DNA of 38,453 nt. Source: an uncultured Prevotellaceae bacterium. Lineage in GTDB: Bacteria > Bacteroidota > Bacteroidia > Bacteroidales > Bacteroidaceae. The first letter of the stretch is position 1, and every line of letters starts with the position of its first letter. A program made the translations under genes and the position numbers. The stretch is from the NCBI GenBank assembly GCA_946411565.1, contig CAMKEM010000026.1:1-38453 (forward strand), given 5' to 3'. The notes under the pieces are model-generated. The model was not told where the DNA came from, searched no databases, and saw only the letters and a program-made list of their open reading frames with translations. Below are positions 1 through 6,725 of the stretch, piece after piece.

Positions 1-445
1 CCGTCTTATGGTCGTAGATAGTCTCAGGAGCCCACACGCGCGTCACGTTCTTCCACAGCTTCGGATACTTCGTAGGGAAGTTGATGGCCGAGTGCGTCCA
101 ATGGATCAGGTCGGTTGACTTCATCAGCACTATGCCACGATTGCTTGCCCATCCGAGGTTCGACTTCATATCCGTCACCACCATGTAGAACGTCTTGCCG
201 TCTTCTCCGCGAAGGATATGAGGGTCGCGTACACACTGGGTATAGGCTATGGAATCCGACTTGATGACAGGCAATCCCTGATTAAGCAGCGTATAGTTAT
301 AGCCGTCGTCACTCAGGGCATAGCAAATCTGCTCCTGTTCGGGAGCATTACCAGTAAAATATGTGAAGAGAAACGAAACTTTCTCCTGTGCTGTGGCAGG
401 GACGATGCTCAATGCCATAGCGATGGTTAGCAGTTGTTTTTTCAT
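1..445 (-). CDS. GH43-like secreted glycosidase, 5' part only
   Basis: An open frame runs from an ATG at 443-445 to the window edge without a stop, giving the first 148 or so residues of a larger protein. It begins with a signal peptide (MKKQLLTIAMALSIVPATAQ). The mature part has features I associate with family 43 glycoside hydrolases (five-bladed propeller arabinosidases and xylosidases): FLFTYFTGN, then CVRDPHILRG with the Arg-Asp-Pro of blade I that holds the catalytic-base aspartate, then STDLIHWTH and VWAPETIYD, the WAPE/Q motif of the next blade. The family reading is recognition from memory, not a search. The catalytic acid and the rest of the propeller lie outside the window. It is divergent from the GDSL hydrolase gene at 1085, across a repeat-rich gap. 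A relic of a paralogue lies at 2116-2184. A role on arabinan or xylan side chains is inferred from the family and from the neighbouring pectin genes. Confidence 0.8.
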   Translation of the reverse strand, partial: MKKQLLTIAMALSIVPATAQEKVSFLFTYFTGNAPEQEQICYALSDDGYNYTLLNQGLPVIKSDSIAYTQCVRDPHILRGEDGKTFYMVVTDMKSNLGWASNRGIVLMKSTDLIHWTHSAINFPTKYPKLWKNVTRVWAPETIYDHKT

Positions 446-465
446 AATAGTGGCCTCTCCCCCCG

Positions 466-484
466 CCCTCTCCCGTAGAGAGGG
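466..484. repeat. GC-rich short palindrome, copy A
   Basis: Arms CCCTCT (466-471) and AGAGGG (479-484) lie inside a C-rich/G-rich stretch from about 456 to 488, directly upstream of the GH43-like gene. It belongs to the same family as the palindromes at the PUL gene boundaries further right. Confidence 0.6.
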
Positions 485-600
485 AGCCGGAGTGCGAAAG
501 GATGATAGTTAGTTAATTGTTAATATTTAATTGTTTATATTTTCGCAATTACGTGACAGACGGGCTGAACCTCGAAGAGGTCAGCCACCGAAGGGAAAAC

Positions 601-784
601 GGCCTGTAAGGCCAGAAGCACCCAGCCCAGGGCATCGCCCTGTGGTTAATGCGCCGAACGGTTCGCCCTGTAAGGGCAAAAGCCCTTCATCCGACTAATG
701 CTTTTGCCCTTACAGGGCGAAATTCGCAACGTCCATATACCCAGGGCGATGCCCTGGGCTATGGGCTTTTGGGCTTGCAGCCCG
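601..784. repeat. Nested palindromic intergenic repeat (REP-like)
   Basis: Two perfect inverted repeats are nested. The inner arms are 663-682 and 701-720 (20 bp, loop 18). The outer arms are 624-642 and 742-760 (19 bp). A third, imperfect pair (601-618 and about 764-784) lies outside them. The composition is GC-rich against an AT-rich flank. It resembles extragenic palindromes common in Bacteroidetes genomes, which are sometimes mobilised by REP-associated Y1 transposases. No such transposase is in the window. Confidence 0.85.
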
Positions 785-1021
785 TTTTACGCAGGCTTTC
801 CTCCCTTGCGCAATTTTGAGTTATTTAATTTTCTTTTGCAAAAATATAAAAAAAAGAGGAAAGAAAAGCATGGAAAGCGGAAAAAAACAGCGAAAAGCGA
901 AAAAATGAAGACAAAAGCAGGAAAAACTCTTTCCTCTATCTCTAAAGTTCGGGTTTTAATCACCATTTATCGACCGAATTATGGGATAAAACATATAAAA
1001 AATGTCAATAGGGTTCAAAGA
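785..1021. other. Non-coding leader region, no gene seen
   Basis: This AT-rich and purine-rich stretch lies between the palindromic repeat and the GDSL gene promoter. An open frame crosses it in phase with the GDSL gene, but the translation is lysine-rich and lacks protein character. A lone CAAAnnTA at 839-846 could be a minus-strand -7 box for the GH43-like gene, but there is no matching -33 box. Confidence 0.5.
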
Positions 1022-1053
1022 TTTGTTTTTTATAAAAATAAAGATTATCTTTG
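1022..1053 (+). promoter_or_regulatory. Bacteroidetes-type promoter of the GDSL hydrolase gene
   Basis: TTTG at 1022-1025 is followed after exactly 20 bp by TATCTTTG at 1046-1053. This matches the known Bacteroidetes primary sigma consensus (TTTG, 19-21 bp, TAnnTTTG). The predicted transcript start near 1060 gives a leader of about 25 nt before the ATG at 1085. Confidence 0.8.
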
Positions 1054-1084
1054 TGGTCGATTTAATAACAACTTTATTCTACAA

Positions 1085-1747
1085 ATGAAAAAAATCTTTA
1101 CATTGGTAGCATTGATGGCCTTTACCATTTTTGCATCTGCACAGACAAAGAAAGTTTCGATTCTTGGCGACTCGTATTCCACATTCCAGGGCATGAACCC
1201 TGAAGGATATGCACCATTCTATCCAAACGACAAAAACGATGTTACTAAGGTTGAACAGACATGGTGGAGCCTCTATATCAAAGCTATGGGCTATGAACTG
1301 GAAAAGAACAACTCATGGGGTGGCACTACCATTTGTAATACTGGCTACGGAGGTATGGATGCTACCGCCAACTCTTTCAATGCCCGTTACGAACTTCTGG
1401 GCAATCCTGACATCATCTTCGTCTTTGGCGGCACTAACGATGCATGGGCACGCTCTCCTATCGGTGAATACAAGTATGCTGACTGGACGAAAGACGACTG
1501 CAAGGCATTCCGTCCTGCCTTAGCCTGCCTCCTGGTTAATCTTCAGAAAAAGTACCCAAAGGCTAAGGTCTATGCCCTCCTCAATTCTGAACTCAGGGAA
1601 GAGATCAACGAGTCTTGCCGTGAGGTTTGCAAGCACTATAACGTTCCTCTCATCGAGCTTCATGACATCGAGAAGCAGAACGGCCACCCGTCTATCAACG
1701 GTATGAAGAGCATCTGCGAGCAACTTATTAAGGCTATCGGCAAATAA
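1085..1747 (+). CDS. Secreted SGNH/GDSL-type hydrolase
   Basis: This 220-residue protein has a clear signal peptide ending FASAQ, so the ATG at 1085 is preferred over upstream in-frame starts; the promoter also lies just before it. SGNH blocks are visible: GDS with the nucleophile Ser30, a glycine pair at 79-80 (SWGGT), GGTND with the oxyanion Asn118, and GHPS with the catalytic His201. The usual catalytic Asp three residues before the His is Gln198 here, so the enzyme may use a dyad or Asp194; this is worth noting but not proof of inactivity. SGNH enzymes of this size are esterases or carbohydrate deacetylases acting outside the cytoplasm. With PL11 and GH43 genes nearby, a pectin or xylan acetyl esterase role is plausible but not shown. 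It is transcribed alone, with a hairpin after the stop. Confidence 0.88.
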   Translation: MKKIFTLVALMAFTIFASAQTKKVSILGDSYSTFQGMNPEGYAPFYPNDKNDVTKVEQTWWSLYIKAMGYELEKNNSWGGTTICNTGYGGMDATANSFNARYELLGNPDIIFVFGGTNDAWARSPIGEYKYADWTKDDCKAFRPALACLLVNLQKKYPKAKVYALLNSELREEINESCREVCKHYNVPLIELHDIEKQNGHPSINGMKSICEQLIKAIGK

Positions 1748-1760
1748 GGCTGTTAAGATT

Positions 1761-1794
1761 TATCCCGAATATTCATTTTTGAATATTCGGGATA
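1761..1794 (+). terminator. Hairpin terminator after the GDSL gene
   Basis: Perfect 14-bp arms, TATCCCGAATATTC at 1761-1774 and its complement at 1781-1794, enclose a 6-nt loop and start 13 bp after the stop codon. The following T-run is weak (AATTTAA), so termination may be partial. It could also act on minus-strand transcripts. Confidence 0.65.
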
Positions 1795-1799
1795 TAATT

Positions 1800-2079
1800 T
1801 AACGTGAGTTCGACGAATTTATTCAGTTGTATATTGTTGACTATCATGTGGTTGAAAGAGCTCTGAAGGAGCGATACCTAATAGGGCAGTCCGTTAGGGC
1901 TGTTATATTTGTCGATATAGGGGGAATGAGGTCTGAAGGACCGACACCTAAAGTCTTCAGGTGTCGCACTTACAGCGCTCCTTTAATCACGCATCTATAG
2001 AATAACAGCCCTTACGGACTGCCCTATTAGGTGTCGGGCTTTCAGCCCTCGCAGTCTTGAATTCGTCGAACTCACGTTA
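1800..2079. repeat. 280-bp inverted-repeat element, non-coding
   Basis: The ends are perfect 20-bp inverted repeats (1800-1819 and 2060-2079, core CGTGAGTTCGACGAA). Inside is a second pair, 1876-1906 against 2002-2032, matching at 30 of 31 positions, and a small central hairpin (1942-1949 and 1959-1966). The whole could fold into one long cruciform. No convincing reading frame is present. A degenerate extra copy of the end sequence follows at 2083-2100. It resembles a MITE or a compound extragenic palindrome. No target-site duplication is obvious. Confidence 0.8.
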
Positions 2080-2115
2080 ATTTAATGTTAGTTCAACGAA
2101 AACAAACGCTACGAG

Positions 2116-2184
2116 GGCAATAGAGTCGGATTTAATGACTTGAAATCCCTGATTGAGTAGCGTATAGTTATTGTGGTCATCGCT
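2116..2184 (-). pseudogene. Relic of a second GH43-like gene
   Basis: These 69 bp translate on the minus strand into 23 codons that match the intact GH43-like gene at 245-313 in 19 of 23 residues (shared strings NYTLLNQG and VIKSDSIA). DNA identity is about 77 percent by hand count. The similarity stops abruptly on both sides, with no start, stop or further homology. It is best read as the remains of a diverged paralogue lost by deletion, not as a recent copy. Confidence 0.8.
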
Positions 2185-2193
2185 CCTTTTCGA

Positions 2194-2523
2194 GGTGTAA
2201 TACTTGGTGTAATAGTCGGTGTAATACTTTTTGGAAAAATTTTTCAACGCTGAGTATTACATCTTTGATGTTTTGAGTACACTAAATAATTGTATGTCAA
2301 TTTGTTTGCTTTGGTGTAATACCCCCGAAAGTATTACACCAGTATTACATCAAATCGCCCGAAATGGTGTAATACTTTCAGGGGTATTACACCGCATCTA
2401 ACGCGCTGATAATCAACGAAAATATTGCACGTAACAGCAAAAGGTGTAATACCCCCTTAAAAAACTTTTTTCTTTTTTCATTCCAAGAGTATTACACCTA
2501 TTCCAAAAGCACCATATTACATC
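2194..2523. repeat. Array of decamer GGTGTAATAC in both orientations
   Basis: Plus-strand copies start at 2194, 2206 (one mismatch), 2218, 2313, 2366 and 2443. Inverted copies start at 2254, 2331, 2342, 2384, 2489 and 2514 (some with GATGTAATAC, the last with a further mismatch). The first three are tandem at 12-bp spacing. Two pairs (2313-2340 and 2366-2393) form hairpins with 10-bp stems and 8-nt loops, and are mirror arrangements of each other. No gene occupies this stretch. It lies downstream of hsdS and may be a multi-site protein-binding or structural region. Confidence 0.85.
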
Positions 2524-2542
2524 CTTCGTTCTGCCTTCGCTA

Positions 2543-2597
2543 TAGGTCCGTTGTAGGTCCGTTGTAGGTCCGTTGTGAAACCGTTGTGAGTCCGTTC
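2543..2597. repeat. 11-bp tandem repeat, five units
   Basis: Five consecutive 11-bp units of the form TAGGTCCGTTG occupy exactly 55 bp. The first three are identical and the last two are degenerate (TGAAACCGTTG, TGAGTCCGTTC). It lies downstream of hsdS and is non-coding. Confidence 0.88.
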
Positions 2598-2660
2598 CTA
2601 AGAATGGGAGAAAAATGGGATTTGGTAGGGATTTGCAAGGGAGGTGCATAGGACTTGCTT

Positions 2661-4130
2661 TTATTTTAAATCTTTTGCCAAAGGCTCAATACATGCAAAT
2701 AAATTCTCTATTTTAGAAACAATACGATGTTGTTCCGCAAGAGGTGGGAGAGGGATTCTCATATTCCCTAAAGTCTTTCCATTACAATTCGGTTGAGCGG
2801 TTGCAATAGTACCTTCTCTTAGTTGCTCCCAATACAAACGACTCTCCATAAAATATTTTAAATACTGAGGAACAAGATTATTACTATATCTTGTTCTTAT
2901 CAAATACCCTGCATAAATTGAAGGATATGGTACTTTTTTAACAAGGAATGATTTGCCGACTGTTCCACCAGTTCTTGCAAATAGTATATCGTTTGGTTTA
3001 AGAAGATACCCTTCAATCTCTTCTGCTTTGATTTTACAATAAGGAACGGAATCCCATAAAACCTCATTATTCTGAATGTCGCTAATACGAACCATTCTGA
3101 TATCTCCATTCTGTTGTGCAGATGCATTATAACCATATTGAATAGAGAAAGATAAATCTCCCCATCTACACCACACCCAATTATCGGGAATATCAAAAGG
3201 CTTTTCCTCGTCTGTGATTTCAGGGAGAGGTTTTTCCTTCTTGATTTTCTTGTCTTTTATGAGTTGCTCCTTTTCTTTCCTTATGCGTTTGAGGAGTTCT
3301 GAGGCAGGCTCGTCATCAGGATTGTTAGTGCCTAACTTACCCATAATAGCCTCTTGCAGAATGCTTTGCTTCAATTGCTCGGGCATAGCACTATTAAGCG
3401 CATTAAGTTCCTTCTGCGCCTTGTCATACTCATCCACTAAAGGCATTAACTCCTCAATCTTTGTGACAATTCGCTTTTGCTCGGAAAGAGGTGGGAGAGG
3501 GAAACTTGTCCTTAATATCTTTTCTTTTGAAATATTAGGCTGAGCACCTCCTTCACTCATTTCTGTGAATGCCTTTTTATTTGCCATTAAAAAGTATAAT
3601 AGATACCAATTGAAAATAAAAATGGGGGTACAAGCACAACACGCTTGATTTGTTGTTGCGGGTATGTTTAAGATTGCAACTTTTCCAATGGTTGCTCCAT
3701 ACATAGCAATTAACACATCGCCAGTTTTGCAAATTCTTAAAGAGCATTCTTTCAACGCTTTATCTGTGATTTTTATCTCAGAATCATATACTATTGAATT
3801 ATTAAGTTCACCAGTACGAATCCAAGGAATATATCCTTTGTCATAATAATCAGGCTTTCCTTTTGATGGTGTAGCTCCAGATCCCCAATCTCCGATTTCT
3901 CCTAACCTACACCACACCCAACTATCAGGAATCTCAAAAGGCTTTTCGTCTTCTGTGATTTCTGCGAGTGGTTTTTCTTTCTTTATCTTTTTTTCTTCGA
4001 TAAGTTTCTTTTTCTCTGCCTTTATCCTCTCCAGCAATACGCTTGCCGGTTCGTCATTAGCATCTTGCGCTACAAGTTTTCCCTGTATCGCAAGCTGAAG
4101 TATCGAGTTCTTTAAGTCCTGTCCTGTCAT
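2661..4130 (-). CDS. hsdS: Type I restriction enzyme specificity subunit HsdS
   Basis: This 489-residue protein has the two-half layout of HsdS. The N-terminal MTGQDLKNSILQLAIQGKL is followed by a charged helix, the conserved block EKPFEIPDSWVWCRLGEIG, target-recognition domain 1, the linker LPPLSEQKRIVTKIEELMP, then a repeat of the charged helix and block (EKPFDIPDNWVWCRWGDL), target-recognition domain 2, and LPPLAEQHRIVSKIENLF near the C terminus. It provides DNA sequence recognition for the HsdM methylase and HsdR nuclease/translocase. Length is normal for the family. The start at 4130 gives the family N terminus. It is the last gene of the hsd operon, separated from the preceding gene by an 8-bp-period array. 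The two conserved blocks are also similar at the DNA level (about 3165-3320 and 3909-4060), which could allow domain exchange. The recognition sequence cannot be read from this. Confidence 0.95.
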   Translation of the reverse strand: MTGQDLKNSILQLAIQGKLVAQDANDEPASVLLERIKAEKKKLIEEKKIKKEKPLAEITEDEKPFEIPDSWVWCRLGEIGDWGSGATPSKGKPDYYDKGYIPWIRTGELNNSIVYDSEIKITDKALKECSLRICKTGDVLIAMYGATIGKVAILNIPATTNQACCACTPIFIFNWYLLYFLMANKKAFTEMSEGGAQPNISKEKILRTSFPLPPLSEQKRIVTKIEELMPLVDEYDKAQKELNALNSAMPEQLKQSILQEAIMGKLGTNNPDDEPASELLKRIRKEKEQLIKDKKIKKEKPLPEITDEEKPFDIPDNWVWCRWGDLSFSIQYGYNASAQQNGDIRMVRISDIQNNEVLWDSVPYCKIKAEEIEGYLLKPNDILFARTGGTVGKSFLVKKVPYPSIYAGYLIRTRYSNNLVPQYLKYFMESRLYWEQLREGTIATAQPNCNGKTLGNMRIPLPPLAEQHRIVSKIENLFACIEPLAKDLK

Positions 4131-4150
4131 GAATGTTTTTTTGATTTTTT

Positions 4151-4286
4151 CGCTGAATCGATAATTCTGAGTTTCGATTATTCGCTGAATTGATAATTCT
4201 GAGTTTCGATTATCCGCTGAATCGATAATTCTGAGTTTCGATTATGCGCTGAATTGATAATTCGGGTTTTGAAGATTCGAAGAATC
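4151..4286. repeat. 8-bp-period tandem array in front of hsdS
   Basis: Seventeen consecutive 8-bp units run without slippage. They form a higher-order 32-bp repeat (CGCTGAAT, CGATAATT, CTGAGTTT, CGATTATT) starting at 4151, 4183, 4215 and, degenerately, 4247. The array begins 20 bp upstream of the hsdS start codon and ends 2 bp before the stop codon of the preceding gene, so it fills nearly the whole gap. Confidence 0.92.
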
Positions 4287-4288
4287 TG

Positions 4289-5035
4289 TTACATCCGTCT
4301 TGTGCCGTCACATTTAGGGTAGTCGGTGCATCCCCAGAAAGTCTCACCTTGATGGATACCCTTCTTTATGGTGCGCTGTCGCATCGGAGCACCGCATTTT
4401 GGGCAGAGGGGGGCTCCTTCTGTAGAAGCCTTCTCCTTGATGCTTGCCAAGCGCTCCTGAGTCATATTCTCCGTGAAGCCACCCTCTTCCTTGAAGTCGC
4501 CAAGTCGCTTGTTAATCTGTGCTGTAAGCAGTTGCTTGACACGTTCGCAGAGCACTACTATCACGCATGCAGAGTGTATGGAGTCGTCTTTTCTGAGTAA
4601 TGTAGCGAAGCGTTTGTACTCAGCAAGCAGATACTCACTAATCTCCGCAAGATAGTCTTGTGTTAGCGTGGGTGCAGACTTGAACTGGTAGTTGCGTACC
4701 TCCACATACTTAGGGTCGGATGTGCGCCACATAGTAGTGTGATGGTTCATAATCCAGTTAAGGTAGTCACCCTCAAGTTCGCTGACGCTGGCTCGGGCAA
4801 CATCCAGCAGTCGCATCTCCGTCTCATAGCTTGTCTGGTGGCGTGATGATCCCTCTGCGATATTGGCTGGCACGGTACGGGCAGCCATCTCCATCTGGTC
4901 GCGTAATCTGCCGCAGGGATCTATCTTATAATCAACGAAACGCCTACAGAAGCCTTGGGTGGCAAGCTGTAGTATGTTGCCGAGTTGCCATGAGAGAAGT
5001 GACATGTAGCCATTGACTGAGTGGATGTTGATCAT
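4289..5035 (-). CDS. Four-helix-bundle protein with C-terminal topoisomerase-type zinc ribbon
   Basis: The 248-residue product carries the four-helix-bundle (S23/Avd-like) signature VPANIAEGSSR around residues 54-64. Long helices follow, with a charged linker at about 180-205. A zinc ribbon spans residues 211-248, with cysteines at 211, 214, 236 and 242 (CPKC, then GCTDYPKC), as in the C-terminal fingers of type I DNA topoisomerases. Proteins of this kind (four-helix-bundle suffix family) are known next to Bacteroidetes type I R-M genes. Their function is not established. The zinc ribbon suggests contact with DNA, possibly single-stranded. It lies in the hsd operon between hsdM and hsdS, with octamer arrays on both sides. 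A role as an accessory or regulatory factor of the R-M complex is inference. Confidence 0.85.
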   Translation of the reverse strand: MINIHSVNGYMSLLSWQLGNILQLATQGFCRRFVDYKIDPCGRLRDQMEMAARTVPANIAEGSSRHQTSYETEMRLLDVARASVSELEGDYLNWIMNHHTTMWRTSDPKYVEVRNYQFKSAPTLTQDYLAEISEYLLAEYKRFATLLRKDDSIHSACVIVVLCERVKQLLTAQINKRLGDFKEEGGFTENMTQERLASIKEKASTEGAPLCPKCGAPMRQRTIKKGIHQGETFWGCTDYPKCDGTRRM

Positions 5036-5067
5036 AGTTCTTTTTGGGGATTGGGGTTATTATTTTT

Positions 5068-5147
5068 CGATTTTTCGAGATTTCGAGATTTCGGGATTTC
5101 GAGATGCCGATAATTCGGGATACCGCTAATCCGAGATTTCGGGTTTC
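5068..5147. repeat. 8-bp-period tandem array between hsdM and the four-helix gene
   Basis: Ten 8-bp units of the type CGAGATTT or CGGGATTT start every 8 bp from 5068 to 5140. They begin 32 bp upstream of the four-helix start codon and end 14 bp before the hsdM stop. The period is the same as in the array at 4151-4286, with a related but not identical unit. Confidence 0.9.
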
Positions 5148-5161
5148 TGAGGGGGATTGCG

Positions 5162-6712
5162 CTATCGCAGGTCCTTGATGCCGAGTATCTGCTCAATCTT
5201 ACTTAGCGTATGGTCAATCTTATGGTCGAGGGCTGTACGCTTCTCGTGATATTGACGCAGAAGTTCGTCGGGTGGCAATACCTCAATTTCATCCTTTGGG
5301 AACTTGCATTGGTCGAAGTTACAGTCAATATCAAGAAGTTGCTGTGCGGTAAAGACCTTTGATTTCTCGCCAGCCTCATCGCTTATAATCTCCTTGCGGT
5401 CAGCCCACCATTTCTCTATAGGCTCACAATGCTCTACCTTCATAGGCTTTGTCTTTGAGAAATGCTTATAGCCTTCTGGCATATCCAAGCGGTAGAACCA
5501 TGTTTCCTTTGTGTTGAAACCCTCTGGAGCACCTTCAGCCTTCTCATTGTTGAAGAATAGCACGTTGGTGGCTATGCTTGTGTAGGGCGAGAAGATAGAG
5601 CCAGGCAAGCGTATGATGGTGTGCAGATTGAACTTACGCAGCAAAGCCTCCTTTAATGCAAGTTTTGCTCCGTCAGTACCAAAGAGGAAACCGTCAGGAA
5701 TGATAACACCACAACGACCGCCAGCTTTTAGGCGATACATGATAAGGGCTATGAAGAGATCGGCAGTCTCGCTACTGCGGTATGCGCTTGGGAAATTACT
5801 CTGGACGGAAGTGCCTGTGCTACCTCCGTATGGTGGGTTCATGCCTATGACATCAACCTTGTCGCTATCCTTGAAATCACTAACATTAGTGCCGAGAGAG
5901 TCACAATGACGGATGTTAGGAGCCTCGATGTCGTGAAGCAGAAGATTTGTGATACTCAGCAGATAGGGCAGAGGCTTCCACTCCTGACCTATAACGGCTT
6001 TCTGGAATTTCTCGTTATCAGCAGCTGATTTAACCTGTGGCATCATGTGGTTAAGGGCAGAGGTGAGGAAACCGCCCGTGCCAGAGGTGAAGTCGCCGAA
6101 GGTCTCGCCGAGCTTTGGATCAAGCATCTTGACTATGAAATCGGTAAGGGCGCGAGGTGTGTAGAACTCACCTGCGTTGCCAGCCGACTGCAAATCCTTC
6201 AGTATGCCCTCGTAGATGTCGCCAAAGGTGTGACGGTCGTCAGCATCATCAAATTCAATCTCGTTGACGATGTTCACGACCTGACGAAGTAACGTGCCGT
6301 CCTTCATATACTGGTTAAGGTCGGCAAAGGTTTCTTGCACGATTGACTTAGAGCGTGGCGTGTCGGCTGTGACGATAATACCCTTGATTTCCTTGCCCTG
6401 ATATTCTACATTCTGTCCCTTGATGACAGGGAAGAGAATGTTGTTGATGAAATTGAGCAGGTCATCGCCGGTAAGAGCCTGACCGTCTTTTTCGTCAATA
6501 GCCCAGTTGCGCCAGCGCAGAGGCTCTGGTATGATGCTTTTATATTCCTTCTTCTCTTTGTAAGCTTTGTATTCCCATGTTTCTTCCTGAGTGTCATACA
6601 CCTTGAGAAAGAACATCCATGTCATTTGCTCGATGCGTTGTGCATCACCATTGATACCTGCATCCGAGCGCATGATATTCTGAATACGCTTGATTATGTT
6701 GTTTACTGCCAT
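5162..6712 (-). CDS. hsdM: Type I restriction enzyme methylase subunit HsdM
   Basis: This 516-residue N6-adenine DNA methyltransferase transfers a methyl group from S-adenosylmethionine to adenine in the site chosen by HsdS. The N-terminal helical domain (MAVNNIIKRIQNIMRSD) is typical of HsdM. Motif I is visible as FTSGTGGF near residue 202, and the catalytic motif IV as NPPYGG near residue 291, which identifies the adenine-methylating class. GVIIPDGFLFG and RLPGSIFSPY are also family blocks. Length is normal and no frameshift is seen. It starts 13 bp after the hsdR stop, so the two genes are almost certainly co-transcribed. The C-terminal segment (LLRQYHEKRTALDHKIDHTL) looks helical and may contact HsdS. 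Confidence 0.96.
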   Translation of the reverse strand: MAVNNIIKRIQNIMRSDAGINGDAQRIEQMTWMFFLKVYDTQEETWEYKAYKEKKEYKSIIPEPLRWRNWAIDEKDGQALTGDDLLNFINNILFPVIKGQNVEYQGKEIKGIIVTADTPRSKSIVQETFADLNQYMKDGTLLRQVVNIVNEIEFDDADDRHTFGDIYEGILKDLQSAGNAGEFYTPRALTDFIVKMLDPKLGETFGDFTSGTGGFLTSALNHMMPQVKSAADNEKFQKAVIGQEWKPLPYLLSITNLLLHDIEAPNIRHCDSLGTNVSDFKDSDKVDVIGMNPPYGGSTGTSVQSNFPSAYRSSETADLFIALIMYRLKAGGRCGVIIPDGFLFGTDGAKLALKEALLRKFNLHTIIRLPGSIFSPYTSIATNVLFFNNEKAEGAPEGFNTKETWFYRLDMPEGYKHFSKTKPMKVEHCEPIEKWWADRKEIISDEAGEKSKVFTAQQLLDIDCNFDQCKFPKDEIEVLPPDELLRQYHEKRTALDHKIDHTLSKIEQILGIKDLR

Positions 6713-6725
6713 TTATCTTTTTATT

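Noticed and set aside
839..846. Minus-strand -7 box CAAAAATA for the GH43-like gene
   Set aside because: No TTTG-type -33 element at 19-21 bp, and it lies in an A-rich tract where a chance match is likely.
698..1084. N-terminal extension of the GDSL hydrolase frame
   Set aside because: The extension crosses palindromic and A-rich DNA, is lysine-rich, lies upstream of a perfect promoter, and the ATG at 1085 gives a clean signal peptide.
2313..2393. Decamer hairpins as intrinsic terminators of the hsd operon
   Set aside because: Stems are AT-rich and no T-run follows on the minus strand; they lie about 270 bp or more past the hsdS stop.
2413..2649. 78-residue minus-strand frame downstream of hsdS
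   Set aside because: It runs through the decamer and 11-bp repeats and has no recognisable protein features.
4151..4286. 32-bp repeats resembling a CRISPR array
   Set aside because: Units are directly adjacent with no spacers and have an internal 8-bp period; no cas genes are nearby.
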